Positions 1 to 6,075 of a DNA stretch of 14,178 bases are shown piece by piece. This DNA comes from Candidatus Falkowbacteria bacterium CG10_big_fil_rev_8_21_14_0_10_43_10. Its GTDB lineage: Bacteria > Patescibacteriota > Patescibacteriia > Patescibacteriales > XYC2-FULL-47-12. Position 1 is the first letter of the stretch, and each line of letters opens with the position of its first letter. The notes beneath the pieces were generated by a model. It saw nothing but the letters and a program-made list of their open reading frames with translations, made no database searches and was not told the DNA's origin. A program made the position numbers and the translations under genes. Location: NCBI GenBank assembly GCA_002773655.1, contig PFAR01000022.1, positions 1,026-15,203 on the forward strand, given 5' to 3'.

Positions 1-80
1 TTTTTTCGAAAATAAAGAAAATGCTAGCAAACTTATCAGAACATTTCTCTTCAGGGAATAAACTTTACACCTATACCGAC

Positions 81-117
81 AACAGACATTACTCGCAAGA
101 TTTTGTCTGTTTTTTTT
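81..117 (+). terminator. Intrinsic terminator, plus strand
   Basis: An 8-bp perfect stem (AACAGACA at 81-88 pairs with TGTCTGTT at 104-111) with a 15-nt loop runs straight into a T tract (110-117). The T tract is on the plus strand only, so it would end a transcript entering from the left of the window. It converges on the 3' end of the ABC ATPase gene, whose stop codon lies in the T tract. I see no convincing gene in bases 1-80. Confidence 0.6.
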
Positions 118-1045
118 ATTTAGTGAGCTCCCTAAATACATCTTCCATACTTACGCTCTTCCGGTTAAATTCCAAAATTGACCAGTTGTTCCGCATAACC
201 GCTCCGGCAATATGTTCGCGCACATCTGCGCCTGCCCGCGGCTGTATCTCATAGCCGAAAATATCGTCCGCTTCCCTGTCTTTTTCCATAATCTCCATAA
301 TTGCTTCTATTTCTTTTAGCTTCTCCTTAATAATATCCTGCGGCCCTTTTATTTTTACATAGACAATCTCGCGGGCGCCGGCCGACTGCATTAATTCGTT
401 AGGCGTTCCCTGTCCGGCTATCCGGCCGTTATTAATAATAACAACCCGGTCGCAGGTCGCCTGCACCTCGGATAAAATATGGGTGGAAAAAATAATGGTT
501 TTATCGCGGCCGATCTGCTTTACTAAATTGCGGATTTCCACGATTTGGTTCGGGTCCAGACCGGTAGTCGGCTCGTCCAAAATCAAAATATCCGGTTCAT
601 GTATTATGGCCTGCGCCAGCCCGACTCTCTGGCGGTAGCCTTTCGACAGCTCCTCAATCGGCTTTTTGATCACTTTTTCCAGCCCGCAGTCTTTAATTAC
701 GCTTTTAATCCTGTCTTTAATCTTATCTTTAGGCACATCTCTTATTTCGGCAATGAATTTTAAATACTCATAAACTTTCATTTCGTTATACAGCGGCACC
801 GTTTCCGGCAGGTAGCCTATTTTTTGCCTAATAGCTAAAGAATTCTGAATCACATTTAAATCTCCCACATGTACATTTCCGGCGGTTGGGGTCCAGAATC
901 CGGTGATAATTTTCATCGTTGTGCTCTTCCCCGCCCCGTTCGGGCCGAGAAAACCCAAAATTTCCCCGTCCCGCACTTCAAACGAGATGGAGTCTAATAT
1001 CTTATTATGGCCAATTGTTTTTGATAATTCTTTAACTGAAATCAT
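116..1045 (-). CDS. ABC transporter ATP-binding protein (ABC-2/GldA-like)
   Basis: This 309-aa protein is the cytoplasmic ATPase of an ABC transporter, probably an exporter. Visible motifs in order: Walker A GPNGAGKS (34-41), LPE where the Q-loop normally lies (79-81), signature LSKGY (133-137), Walker B ILILDEPT (153-160) and the H-loop STHIL with H189. Residues about 215-309 form a C-terminal extension of the kind seen in ATPases that pair with ABC-2 permeases (GldA, NatA and CcmA-like). The LPE variant and the 'SVSMEDVFRELTK' type of ending are common in that group. No permease gene is in the window; it may lie to the left or elsewhere. The substrate cannot be told. The ATG follows a probable promoter at 1124-1152, and no clear Shine-Dalgarno is seen. 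htrA lies upstream on the same strand, 138 bp away. Confidence 0.9.
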   Translation of the reverse strand: MISVKELSKTIGHNKILDSISFEVRDGEILGFLGPNGAGKSTTMKIITGFWTPTAGNVHVGDLNVIQNSLAIRQKIGYLPETVPLYNEMKVYEYLKFIAEIRDVPKDKIKDRIKSVIKDCGLEKVIKKPIEELSKGYRQRVGLAQAIIHEPDILILDEPTTGLDPNQIVEIRNLVKQIGRDKTIIFSTHILSEVQATCDRVVIINNGRIAGQGTPNELMQSAGAREIVYVKIKGPQDIIKEKLKEIEAIMEIMEKDREADDIFGYEIQPRAGADVREHIAGAVMRNNWSILEFNRKSVSMEDVFRELTK

Positions 1046-1123
1046 AAATAATATAATGCGAATCTACAAATGCATAATGCATAACATAAATTTGGTGATT
1101 TGCATTATCTTGTTGCAGCAACC

Positions 1124-1152
1124 ATTATAAAAATTTTTATTAAATAGCGCAA
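1124..1152 (-). promoter_or_regulatory. Candidate promoter of the ABC ATPase gene
   Basis: On the minus strand a perfect -10 TATAAT (complement of 1124-1129) lies 17 bp after a weak -35 TTGCGC (complement of 1147-1152). The predicted start near 1117 gives a leader of about 70 nt. That leader contains an 8-bp inverted repeat (ATAATGCA 1074-1081 with TGCATTAT 1101-1108) and a short GTTG/CAAC hairpin, which could be an operator or a 5'-UTR fold. Confidence 0.4.
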
Positions 1153-1183
1153 GAACATAAATTGTGGAAAAATATTTTATAAC

Positions 1184-2302
1184 CTAAAACTCGTCAAGCG
1201 TTATAACGCGGATAATTACCTTATCTCCGCGCTGGATCTTCAGGCCTAAACGGTCGCCCGGCTTATACTTCTGAATTATATTAAACAAGGTGTTATTATC
1301 TTCGACTTTAATAGCGTTTATTTCAAAGACAATATCTCCCTCCGCCAGGCCGCCTTTGGCCGCCGGAGCATCCGGCAATACCGCCGGCTCTCCGGTATCG
1401 TCCCGTGTTATCCAGGCGCCGTTGTCGCGGAGCAGGTTATTTTTAACAGCGATTTCCGGAGTCAGCATAATATAGCGGATGCCGATGCGCGGACGGACAA
1501 TCCGGTTGCTTTCCTTAAGACTCTGAATAATAACCCGGGCATCATTAATCGGTATGGCAAAGCCGATGCTCGAGCCGCTCTGGTCAATAGCGGTATTAAT
1601 GCCGACCACCCGGCCGGATAAATCAATCAGCGGTCCGCCGGAATTTCCCGGGTTTATTTCCGCGTCAGTCTGGATTACATTATCCAGGGACTCTACATTA
1701 CCCCGGTTATCGCTGGCGGCGATGCTACGGCCCAAAGCGCTGACAATACCCTTGGTTACGCTGTTTTGGTACTTGCCCAGCGAGTTGCCGATCGCCATCA
1801 CGCTCATCCCCTGGACCAGCTGATCGCTGTCCCCCATTTCTATATATGGCAAATCCTTGTCAAAAATTTTTAAAACCCCCAGATCTTTCAGCGGATCCAC
1901 GCCGATATACTGGGCGAAATATTTTTTGCCGCTATTTAAGATAATCTGATATTCGGCCACCTTAGGGTTACCGGCCTTTACTACGTGCCGATTGGTTAAA
2001 ATATACCCGTCCGTTGAAATTAAAAATCCGGTGCCGCTTCCTACCTGGTTTTTTTGCTTTGTAACCTGCGCCCCCTGGCTGGAAATATTTATCACATCCT
2101 GATAATCATAGATAATAATACTGACGACCGCCGGAGAAACTTTATTAATCGCCCTGATCGTCGCCTCCTGCTCGTCCAGCTGTAAATCCACGGCCGCGGC
2201 TGTATTTAACCGCAACTGCTGCCACCCTAAAAGACCGGCCGCGGCGATGCTTAATGTTAAAACAGCGATAATATAAACATGCAAAATTTTATTTATTTTC
2301 AT
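1184..2302 (-). CDS. htrA: HtrA/Deg-family serine protease, membrane-anchored, one PDZ domain
   Basis: This 372-aa trypsin-fold protease acts outside the cytoplasmic membrane in protein quality control. Residues 5-28 form a hydrophobic segment with no evident cleavage motif, so an N-terminal anchor is likely. The S1C protease domain spans about 50-265. The catalytic triad is visible: H106 in LTNRHVV, D140 in DPLKDLGVLKI and S221 in INPGNSGGPL. One PDZ domain covers about 270-368, containing the GLAEGDIVFEINAIKV stretch; E. coli DegP has two, so the layout is DegS/HtrA-like. The gene ends in TAG. No Shine-Dalgarno is evident before the ATG. No hairpin follows the gene, so read-through into the ABC gene is possible. 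Confidence 0.93.
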   Translation of the reverse strand: MKINKILHVYIIAVLTLSIAAAGLLGWQQLRLNTAAAVDLQLDEQEATIRAINKVSPAVVSIIIYDYQDVINISSQGAQVTKQKNQVGSGTGFLISTDGYILTNRHVVKAGNPKVAEYQIILNSGKKYFAQYIGVDPLKDLGVLKIFDKDLPYIEMGDSDQLVQGMSVMAIGNSLGKYQNSVTKGIVSALGRSIAASDNRGNVESLDNVIQTDAEINPGNSGGPLIDLSGRVVGINTAIDQSGSSIGFAIPINDARVIIQSLKESNRIVRPRIGIRYIMLTPEIAVKNNLLRDNGAWITRDDTGEPAVLPDAPAAKGGLAEGDIVFEINAIKVEDNNTLFNIIQKYKPGDRLGLKIQRGDKVIIRVITLDEF

Positions 2303-2353
2303 AAACTTATTTTAATTTATATGCTCTATTAATATATCACATTATTTATCCTC

Positions 2354-2383
2354 TGTACATTGCTTATCTTAAAGTAATATAAT
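2354..2383 (+). promoter_or_regulatory. Candidate promoter of the 82-aa gene
   Basis: A perfect -10 TATAAT (2378-2383) lies 18 bp after a partial -35 TGTACA (2354-2359). The downstream gene begins at 2427 with a GTGAGG ribosome-binding site. Confidence 0.35.
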
Positions 2384-2395
2384 TAACTATATCAA
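2366..2395 (-). promoter_or_regulatory. Weak candidate promoter of htrA
   Basis: On the minus strand TTGATA (complement of 2390-2395) is followed after 18 bp by TAAGAT (complement of 2366-2371). It overlaps the candidate promoter for the divergent 82-aa gene, so the two would compete. The region is AT-rich and chance matches are common. Confidence 0.25.
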
Positions 2396-2426
2396 TATTC
2401 AAACAAAAAAAGAAAGTGAGGCAACC

Positions 2427-2675
2427 ATGAATAACTTGGCATTGGCATACACCGAAGATATCGATAGCCTTCGCCGTTCTTTAAGCCAAAAGCCTCATAT
2501 TACCCTGGATGAATTCCACTACTTGATTGAGTGCGAGGTCAGCTGCTTTCAGTGGCTGGAATCGCAAAAAGAGAAATGTGCAATAAATCCAGAAGAGGCT
2601 TTTGATATATGGAAACAGAGGCACGGCGATAATTTTCTTGGATATTGGGGAGGGAGAATAATAGTCTACGCCTAA
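2427..2675 (+). CDS. Hypothetical protein, 82 aa
   Basis: I do not recognise this protein. It is soluble-looking, with no membrane segment or signal peptide, mildly acidic in the middle and aromatic-rich near the end (W60, F67, Y70, W71, Y81). Residues about 25-64 are probably helical, with a ...DEFHYLIECEV... stretch and two cysteines (C36, C40). It is probably a real gene because it has a GTGAGG Shine-Dalgarno 5 nt before the ATG, a -10 box upstream and a strong intrinsic terminator 22 bp after its stop, making a complete monocistronic unit. Its stop codon lies inside a 14-bp tandem duplication (2671-2698). Confidence 0.65.
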   Translation: MNNLALAYTEDIDSLRRSLSQKPHITLDEFHYLIECEVSCFQWLESQKEKCAINPEEAFDIWKQRHGDNFLGYWGGRIIVYA

Positions 2676-2698
2676 CCTAGCTGGCCTAACCTAACTGG
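2671..2698. repeat. Tandem 14-bp duplication
   Basis: Two adjacent copies of CCTAACCTAGCTGG (2671-2684 and 2685-2698) differ at one base. The stop codon of the 82-aa gene is in the first copy and the second runs into the 5' edge of the terminator stem. It looks like a small slippage duplication. Confidence 0.7.
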
Positions 2699-2732
2699 GA
2701 ACAACTTAATTGGTAAGCTGTTTCCTTTTTTT
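2697..2732 (+). terminator. Intrinsic terminator of the 82-aa gene
   Basis: A 12-bp stem (2697-2708 with 2714-2725) has one G-U pair and one A-C mismatch, a 5-nt loop ATTGG and a following run of seven T. It ends the transcript before the tRNA relic. Confidence 0.8.
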
Positions 2733-2811
2733 ATTTCATAATCTCTTGCCAAAATTAATATTTATTGTTATTATATTTTTAACATCCAAATTCACGGTTG
2801 TTTTTTATAAT

Positions 2812-2867
2812 GCGCCTATAGCTCAGCCTTGTAGATCCGCCAGCTGGCGGACTTTTAAGCTGATAGT
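2812..2867 (+). pseudogene. Broken 5' part of a tRNA-Lys gene with a palindrome inserted
   Basis: Bases 2810-2829 are identical to 3143-3162, the start of the intact tRNA-Lys gene downstream. The match covers the acceptor 5' strand and the D arm (one G-to-T change in the D loop). It resumes at the anticodon loop CTTTTAAGCTGAT (2852-2864) and fades in the variable loop at 2867. Between the two matching parts, the eight bases that make up the 5' side of the anticodon stem are replaced by the perfect palindrome TCCGCCAGCTGGCGGA (2836-2851). The T arm and the 3' acceptor strand are absent, so no normal tRNA can form. The GIY-YIG reading frame starts 3 nt after the homology ends. Confidence 0.8.
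2836..2851. repeat. 16-bp palindrome, copy 1
   Basis: TCCGCCAGCTGGCGGA is a perfect palindrome. With the preceding A it is identical over 17 bases to 8859-8875, inside the large repeat after dnaB. Here it sits in the tRNA-Lys relic and replaces anticodon-stem bases. Two copies in unrelated contexts suggest a small dispersing palindromic unit. Confidence 0.75.
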
Positions 2868-2869
2868 AT

Positions 2870-3142
2870 ATGTTTTATGTTTATGTAATAATAAATGAAG
2901 AAAACAAAATTTATATCGGTCAGACATCTAACTTGGAAGAAAGATTAAAAAGACATAATAGTGTTTTAAAAAATAAAAAAACTTCTTATACTTCTAAAAA
3001 TAGATGCGTAGACTGGAAATTAATTCATAAAGAATTGTACGATAACAAAAGTGAGACAATGAGGAGAGAAAAACAGTTAAAAAGTTACAAAGGAAGAGAA
3101 TTTATAAGAAGTTTATTAAATATTGCGCCAATTGATATCTAA
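2870..3142 (+). CDS. Small GIY-YIG family endonuclease
   Basis: This 90-aa protein is a stand-alone GIY-YIG nuclease domain (UPF0213/YhbQ-like size). Visible are the GIY-equivalent FYVYVI (2-7), YIG in KIYIGQT (13-19), the catalytic-type R25 with H29 in ERLKRHN, and the metal-binding-type E67 in MRREKQLKS. Nothing else is attached, so no DNA-recognition domain is seen. The ATG begins 3 nt after a tRNA-Lys relic, and the stop ends 2 nt before the intact tRNA-Lys, so the frame fills the gap exactly. No Shine-Dalgarno is present. The frame is much more AT-rich (AAA, AAT, TTA, AGA codons) than its neighbours, pointing to separate origin. Homing-type mobility is inference; small GIY-YIG proteins of this kind are common and their roles are poorly known. 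Confidence 0.85.
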   Translation: MFYVYVIINEENKIYIGQTSNLEERLKRHNSVLKNKKTSYTSKNRCVDWKLIHKELYDNKSETMRREKQLKSYKGREFIRSLLNIAPIDI

Positions 3143-3144
3143 AT

Positions 3145-3218
3145 GCGCCTATAGCTCAGCCTGGTAGAGCAACAGCCTTTTAAGCTGATGGTCGCAGGTT
3201 CAAATCCTGCTGGGCGCA
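3145..3218 (+). tRNA. tRNA-Lys (TTT)
   Basis: A complete cloverleaf is present. The acceptor stem is GCGCCTA/TGGGCGC with discriminator A, and the D stem is GCTC/GAGC. The anticodon arm ACAGC-CTTTTAA-GCTGA has anticodon TTT and an A-A mismatch at its base. The T arm is GCAGG-TTCAAAT-CCTGC. The 3' CCA is not encoded in full (CA then A follows). It lies 15 nt before tRNA-Thr and is probably cotranscribed with it. Its first 20 bases are duplicated at 2810-2829. Confidence 0.96.
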
Positions 3219-3233
3219 CAATTTTTTATTCAG

Positions 3234-3306
3234 GCCGTTGTAGCTCAGCTGGTAGAGCAACTCCATGGTAAGGAGTAGGTCCGCGGTTCAAATCCGCGCA
3301 ACGGCT
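3234..3306 (+). tRNA. tRNA-Thr (GGT)
   Basis: A complete 73-nt cloverleaf is present: acceptor GCCGTTG/CAACGGC with discriminator T, D stem GCTC/GAGC, anticodon arm ACTCC-ATGGTAA-GGAGT with anticodon GGT, and T arm CGCGG-TTCAAAT-CCGCG. CCA is not encoded. A terminator-like hairpin follows at once. Confidence 0.96.
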
Positions 3307-3307
3307 C

Positions 3308-3345
3308 AAAAAAACTTCATTGATTATGTGAGGTTTTTATTATTT
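3308..3345 (+). terminator. Terminator after the tRNA pair
   Basis: AAAAACTTCAT pairs with ATGTGAGGTTTTT (one G-U pair and one bulged base) around a short loop, followed by a T-rich stretch. The stem is A/T-heavy, so it is moderate in strength. Confidence 0.5.
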
Positions 3346-3357
3346 TATAATATCCAC

Positions 3358-3430
3358 TTGTTATAAAAAAAAATTGCGATAGAATAAAAGCAAAGAGATA
3401 TTTTGCTCCTTTTTTAATTTACAATCGCAA
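3358..3430 (+). promoter_or_regulatory. Candidate promoter and structured leader of the PRPP synthetase gene
   Basis: TTGTTA (3358-3363) and TAGAAT (3380-3385) are spaced 16 bp apart and could be the promoter. Overlapping this is a two-level inverted repeat. The outer stem TTGCGAT (3374-3380) pairs with ATCGCAA (3424-3430). The inner stem AGCAAA (3389-3394) pairs with TTTGCT (3402-3407) and is followed, after CC, by six T (3410-3415). The inner hairpin resembles an attenuator or terminator placed about 50 nt before the gene. If the promoter is right, the outer stem is not fully transcribed, so the two readings compete. Confidence 0.3.
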
Positions 3431-3465
3431 GTATGAACAAGAAAAACAAATGAAAGGAGTTTGCT

Positions 3466-4545
3466 ATGATAAACAGAAGCCGTTTTATGGTGTACGGGGG
3501 TATTGGCAATCACGCCTTTGACCAGAGTGTGCTGGAAATTGCCAATAACCTGACCGGATTAAGTTTAAAATTTACTCATGTATGGCATCAGCGTTTCCCG
3601 GATGGAGAATCGGCTTTTGGACTGGAAAAATTCCAACAAATTCCCGACAAAGATATTATCATCTTCTCCTGTCCGATTAACGACAAGCTGGAAAACGAGC
3701 TGGAGGACATGATAACGGCTTGCAAATGGCAATATGGAGCCAAGTCAGTAACAGTGGTGCTGACTTTTCTCCGCTATCGCCGCCAGGACCACGAAGAAAA
3801 ACAGCAGGAGATTACCCGTCTGCGCTGGTTTATTTTCAAACTGAAAAATATCGGCGCCGATCGAATAGTGGTTACCGAAACCCACTCTCTGAAAAATACC
3901 CGCAAATTCTGCGAAGATTGCGAAATGAAACTTTTTGTTTGCGACCCGACTCCCCAGTTCGCTGAAGCGATTAAGGGGACCATCTCCTCCAGCGGTTTGG
4001 AAAAAGTGAGAATCTACTCGCCGGACTATGGTTCAGTCGGACGAGCGATCACTCTGGCTAAGCTGATTGGGACCACCGTCGTCGCCACTCCCAAAGAACG
4101 ATTGTTCGGCGATGACATTTCAATCTCCAGCGGCTTTAACGAACAAGAGTTTATAAGTCGCATACACGCGGAATATGGATCGGAAGTTTCGGTTTCCTGC
4201 AATTTGGCTGAAATTGCCGGAAAGCAACTGTGGATGAGGGAAGATGAGATCAGCACTGGCGGAACCAGCGTCAGCACCTCCCGCTTGTTGCGCGACCACA
4301 AAGCCAGCGGCGTTCATTTAATCGCCACCCACGCGGTCTGCACTCCGGGGTGGAAAATGAAACTATTCCCTGATAATGGCCGCCAGCCCTTTAACAGCAT
4401 TTGGTTCGGCAATATCCGCCCGCGCGGCGACGGCGGCAGTTCTTATGAGGAATCAACCGGCGGCCGGATTAACGAGGTTGACCTATCACCAGCCGTAGCC
4501 GGCACCTTAGTTGAAGTTTTACAGCAAATATCGGCCGAGAGTTAA
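3466..4545 (+). CDS. prs: Ribose-phosphate pyrophosphokinase (PRPP synthetase), divergent
   Basis: This 359-aa protein is predicted to make PRPP from ribose 5-phosphate and ATP, used in nucleotide synthesis. Recognisable family features are FPDGE (44-48), RRQD (105-108, the RQD of the ATP site), TETH with H140 where the family has DLH, and a flexible-loop-like KERLFGDD (210-217). Further on are the PRPP loop EDEISTGGT (259-267) and a C-terminal WFGNIRPR...VDLSPAVAGTLVEVL stretch matching the final strand and helix. It is about 45 residues longer than E. coli Prs. The usual DDxxDTGGT loop reads EDEISTGGT, so the first Asp is Glu and the Asp before TGGT is Ser (S263); activity may differ. GAAAGGAG lies 6 nt before the ATG. 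It precedes pyrD, whose pathway uses PRPP at the next step. Confidence 0.82.
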   Translation: MINRSRFMVYGGIGNHAFDQSVLEIANNLTGLSLKFTHVWHQRFPDGESAFGLEKFQQIPDKDIIIFSCPINDKLENELEDMITACKWQYGAKSVTVVLTFLRYRRQDHEEKQQEITRLRWFIFKLKNIGADRIVVTETHSLKNTRKFCEDCEMKLFVCDPTPQFAEAIKGTISSSGLEKVRIYSPDYGSVGRAITLAKLIGTTVVATPKERLFGDDISISSGFNEQEFISRIHAEYGSEVSVSCNLAEIAGKQLWMREDEISTGGTSVSTSRLLRDHKASGVHLIATHAVCTPGWKMKLFPDNGRQPFNSIWFGNIRPRGDGGSSYEESTGGRINEVDLSPAVAGTLVEVLQQISAES

Positions 4546-4563
4546 TCTTCCCGGCTTTTTTTA
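4533..4563 (+). terminator. Intrinsic terminator of prs
   Basis: GGCCGAGAG (4533-4541) pairs with CTTCCCGGCT (4547-4556) with one mismatch and one bulge. The loop TTAAT contains the prs stop codon, and about eight T follow. The overlap of coding end and terminator is compact. Confidence 0.6.
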
Positions 4564-4568
4564 TTTTT

Positions 4569-4671
4569 ATCCAGCACCGTGCCCGAATACACTGCGGTCT
4601 CTGCCGCAGGGATGAAGGGCTATCATCATTCTTGCCGCAGGGTTTAATACCCTGCGGTCAAGGTGCTGGAT
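4569..4671. repeat. Multi-hairpin (three-way junction) palindromic element
   Basis: A 10-bp perfect outer stem (4569-4578 with 4662-4671) encloses two hairpins. One is CTGCGG (4592-4597) with CCGCAG (4604-4609). The other is a 9-bp perfect stem, CCGCAGGGT (4635-4643) with ACCCTGCGG (4649-4657), loop TTAAT. CTGCGGTC occurs at 4592 and 4652, and TGCCGCAGGG at 4602 and 4633, so the inner arms can also pair with each other in other ways. It is far more GC-rich than the flanking AT-rich DNA. It lies between the prs terminator and pyrD and has no coding frame. A mobile palindromic repeat is the simplest reading; a structured RNA is an alternative. Confidence 0.7.
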
Positions 4672-4674
4672 TTA

Positions 4675-4702
4675 TTGCATTTTTTATATTTTAGAGTAAG
4701 AT
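4675..4702 (+). promoter_or_regulatory. Weak candidate promoter of pyrD
   Basis: TTGCAT (4675-4680) is followed after 16 bp by TAAGAT (4697-4702). It abuts the multi-hairpin element. Because a terminator ends prs, pyrD needs a promoter here or in the element. Confidence 0.3.
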
Positions 4703-4761
4703 AAAATCCACAATTATTTTGATCCTTGCCAAAAAAATAAAACTCGCGAAAGGAGCATGAA

Positions 4762-5925
4762 ATGCTCGAAAAAATCATATCTTTTTTAGGCCTAGTATCC
4801 TATAAGCGCCTTATTCGTCCCCTGCTTTTCTGGCTGACGAAGAGGGACCCGGAGATCGCCCACCAATGGGTAATCAGACGTTTGCGCCAGCTTGGCCGGC
4901 ATATTTTGATTAAAAAATGCCTCAGGTGGTTTACTACAGAAAAAGATCTAAGGTTAAGGCAAACTGTCTGCGGACTGAATTTTCCCCGGCCGATTGGTTT
5001 GGCCGAAGGATTTGTTAAAGACCCGCTAGCTCTGCCCGGATTGGCAGCATTAGGACCGGGTTTCATTATCGCCGGTTCTTACACTGCTAAGGAACAAGCC
5101 GGAAACCCCCGCCCGCGAATCTGGCGTTTTCCAAAACAGGGAACTCTTATTAACTTTATGGGCCTGCCAAATGTGGGCGCGGAAAAAGCCGCGGAAGAAT
5201 TCCGAGAATTTCGCGAACTTACCGAAAAATACCCCGGACTGAAGCCGAATATACCAATTGGCATCAGTATCAGCATGAGCGCCGGAACAACTCCAGAAAG
5301 AGCTCCGGCTGATTATTGCCAAGCGCTTGAATACCTGTATCCGCACGGCGATTTCATTGTTATTAACATCAGCTGCCCCAACTCTGTAGGTATTGCTGCG
5401 CTTCAGGGGAAAGAATTCGCCAATCGCCTGCTGGAAGCGATTATGCGAATGGTGAAACTGTTAGCCGCAAGAGCAGACAAACCGCCGAAACCGATCTTCG
5501 TTAAAGTTTCTCCGGATTTACTTTGGGAGGAGCTTAACGACTTTCTGGAAGTTTGCCAGAAATATGGAGTAAACGGCATTATCGCGGTCAACACGACCAT
5601 CAAGCGCGAAGGATTGAAAGGCGAGAATATTCCAGACAAGGGCGGAATGAGCGGTCCATTACTTTATGAAAGAGCCTGCGAATTTATCCGTTACATTCGC
5701 CAAAAAGCACCAAAACTGATAATTGTCGGGGTGGGTGGAATTAATACCGGTAAGGATGCTTTTGATATGATACTCGCCGGCGCCAACCTGGTGATGGCTT
5801 ATACCGGCTTCGTCTATCAGGGTCCTATGTTCTTTCGCAGCGTCAACTGCGAAATTCTACGCGAAATGGAAAAAGATAAAATTCCGCACATTATATATCT
5901 GCATAGCGACAAACCCAAGCCATAG
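4762..5925 (+). CDS. pyrD: Dihydroorotate dehydrogenase, class 2-like with a cysteine catalytic base
   Basis: This 387-aa flavoenzyme oxidises dihydroorotate to orotate, the fourth step of UMP synthesis. The first 65 residues resemble the helical membrane-association domain of quinone-linked class 2 enzymes (hydrophobic start, RDPEIAHQWVIRRLRQLG at 28-45). The barrel shows GLAEGFVKD (79-87, K86), NFMGLPN (131-137), NISCPN (202-207), KVSPD (248-252), NTT (277-279), GGMSG (294-298), GVGGI (323-327) and YTGF (347-350). Class 2 enzymes normally have Ser as base in NxSSPN; here it is C205, the class 1 residue. Length and the C-terminal half are class 2-like. GAAAGGAG lies 6 nt before the ATG. The TAG stop is built into the terminator stem. 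The electron acceptor cannot be read from sequence. Confidence 0.88.
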   Translation: MLEKIISFLGLVSYKRLIRPLLFWLTKRDPEIAHQWVIRRLRQLGRHILIKKCLRWFTTEKDLRLRQTVCGLNFPRPIGLAEGFVKDPLALPGLAALGPGFIIAGSYTAKEQAGNPRPRIWRFPKQGTLINFMGLPNVGAEKAAEEFREFRELTEKYPGLKPNIPIGISISMSAGTTPERAPADYCQALEYLYPHGDFIVINISCPNSVGIAALQGKEFANRLLEAIMRMVKLLAARADKPPKPIFVKVSPDLLWEELNDFLEVCQKYGVNGIIAVNTTIKREGLKGENIPDKGGMSGPLLYERACEFIRYIRQKAPKLIIVGVGGINTGKDAFDMILAGANLVMAYTGFVYQGPMFFRSVNCEILREMEKDKIPHIIYLHSDKPKP

Positions 5926-5968
5926 TCCCCAATTTTTGACGGAAATTATTAAAGGGGGGACTTTTTTT
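5924..5968 (+). terminator. Intrinsic terminator of pyrD
   Basis: AGTCCCC (5924-5930) pairs with GGGGACT (5956-5962) and is followed by T(7). The 5' arm includes two bases of the pyrD stop codon. Confidence 0.75.
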
Positions 5969-5999
5969 ATTCCTACGAATTTTATATTTGTATAGGAGA

Positions 6000-6030
6000 T
6001 AAAAAAATCCAGATTCCTAGAAATCTGGAT
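6000..6030 (-). terminator. Intrinsic terminator of pyrC
   Basis: A 9-bp perfect stem (ATCCAGATT 6007-6015 with AATCTGGAT 6022-6030) has a 6-nt loop. On the minus strand it is followed by seven T (complement of 6000-6006), so it serves pyrC coming from the right. With the pyrD terminator it separates the two convergent genes. Confidence 0.8.
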
Positions 6031-6075
6031 ACCCTCCTTATTTTCCAGCTTATTCCTACCCGGCGAGCCAATAGT

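Noticed and set aside
21..254. 77-aa open frame on plus at the window start
   Set aside because: It runs through an intrinsic terminator and then antisense to the end of the ABC ATPase gene, and has no family match or ribosome-binding site.
2812..2867. A functional second tRNA-Lys gene with an intron
   Set aside because: The T arm and 3' acceptor strand are missing before the GIY-YIG frame, and the palindrome replaces stem bases rather than adding a spliceable insert. A group I intron split was also considered, but no intron core is seen and the downstream tRNA is complete by itself.
4569..4671. CRISPR array or rRNA fragment
   Set aside because: There are only two short inverted units with no regular spacers, and no recognisable rRNA sequence.
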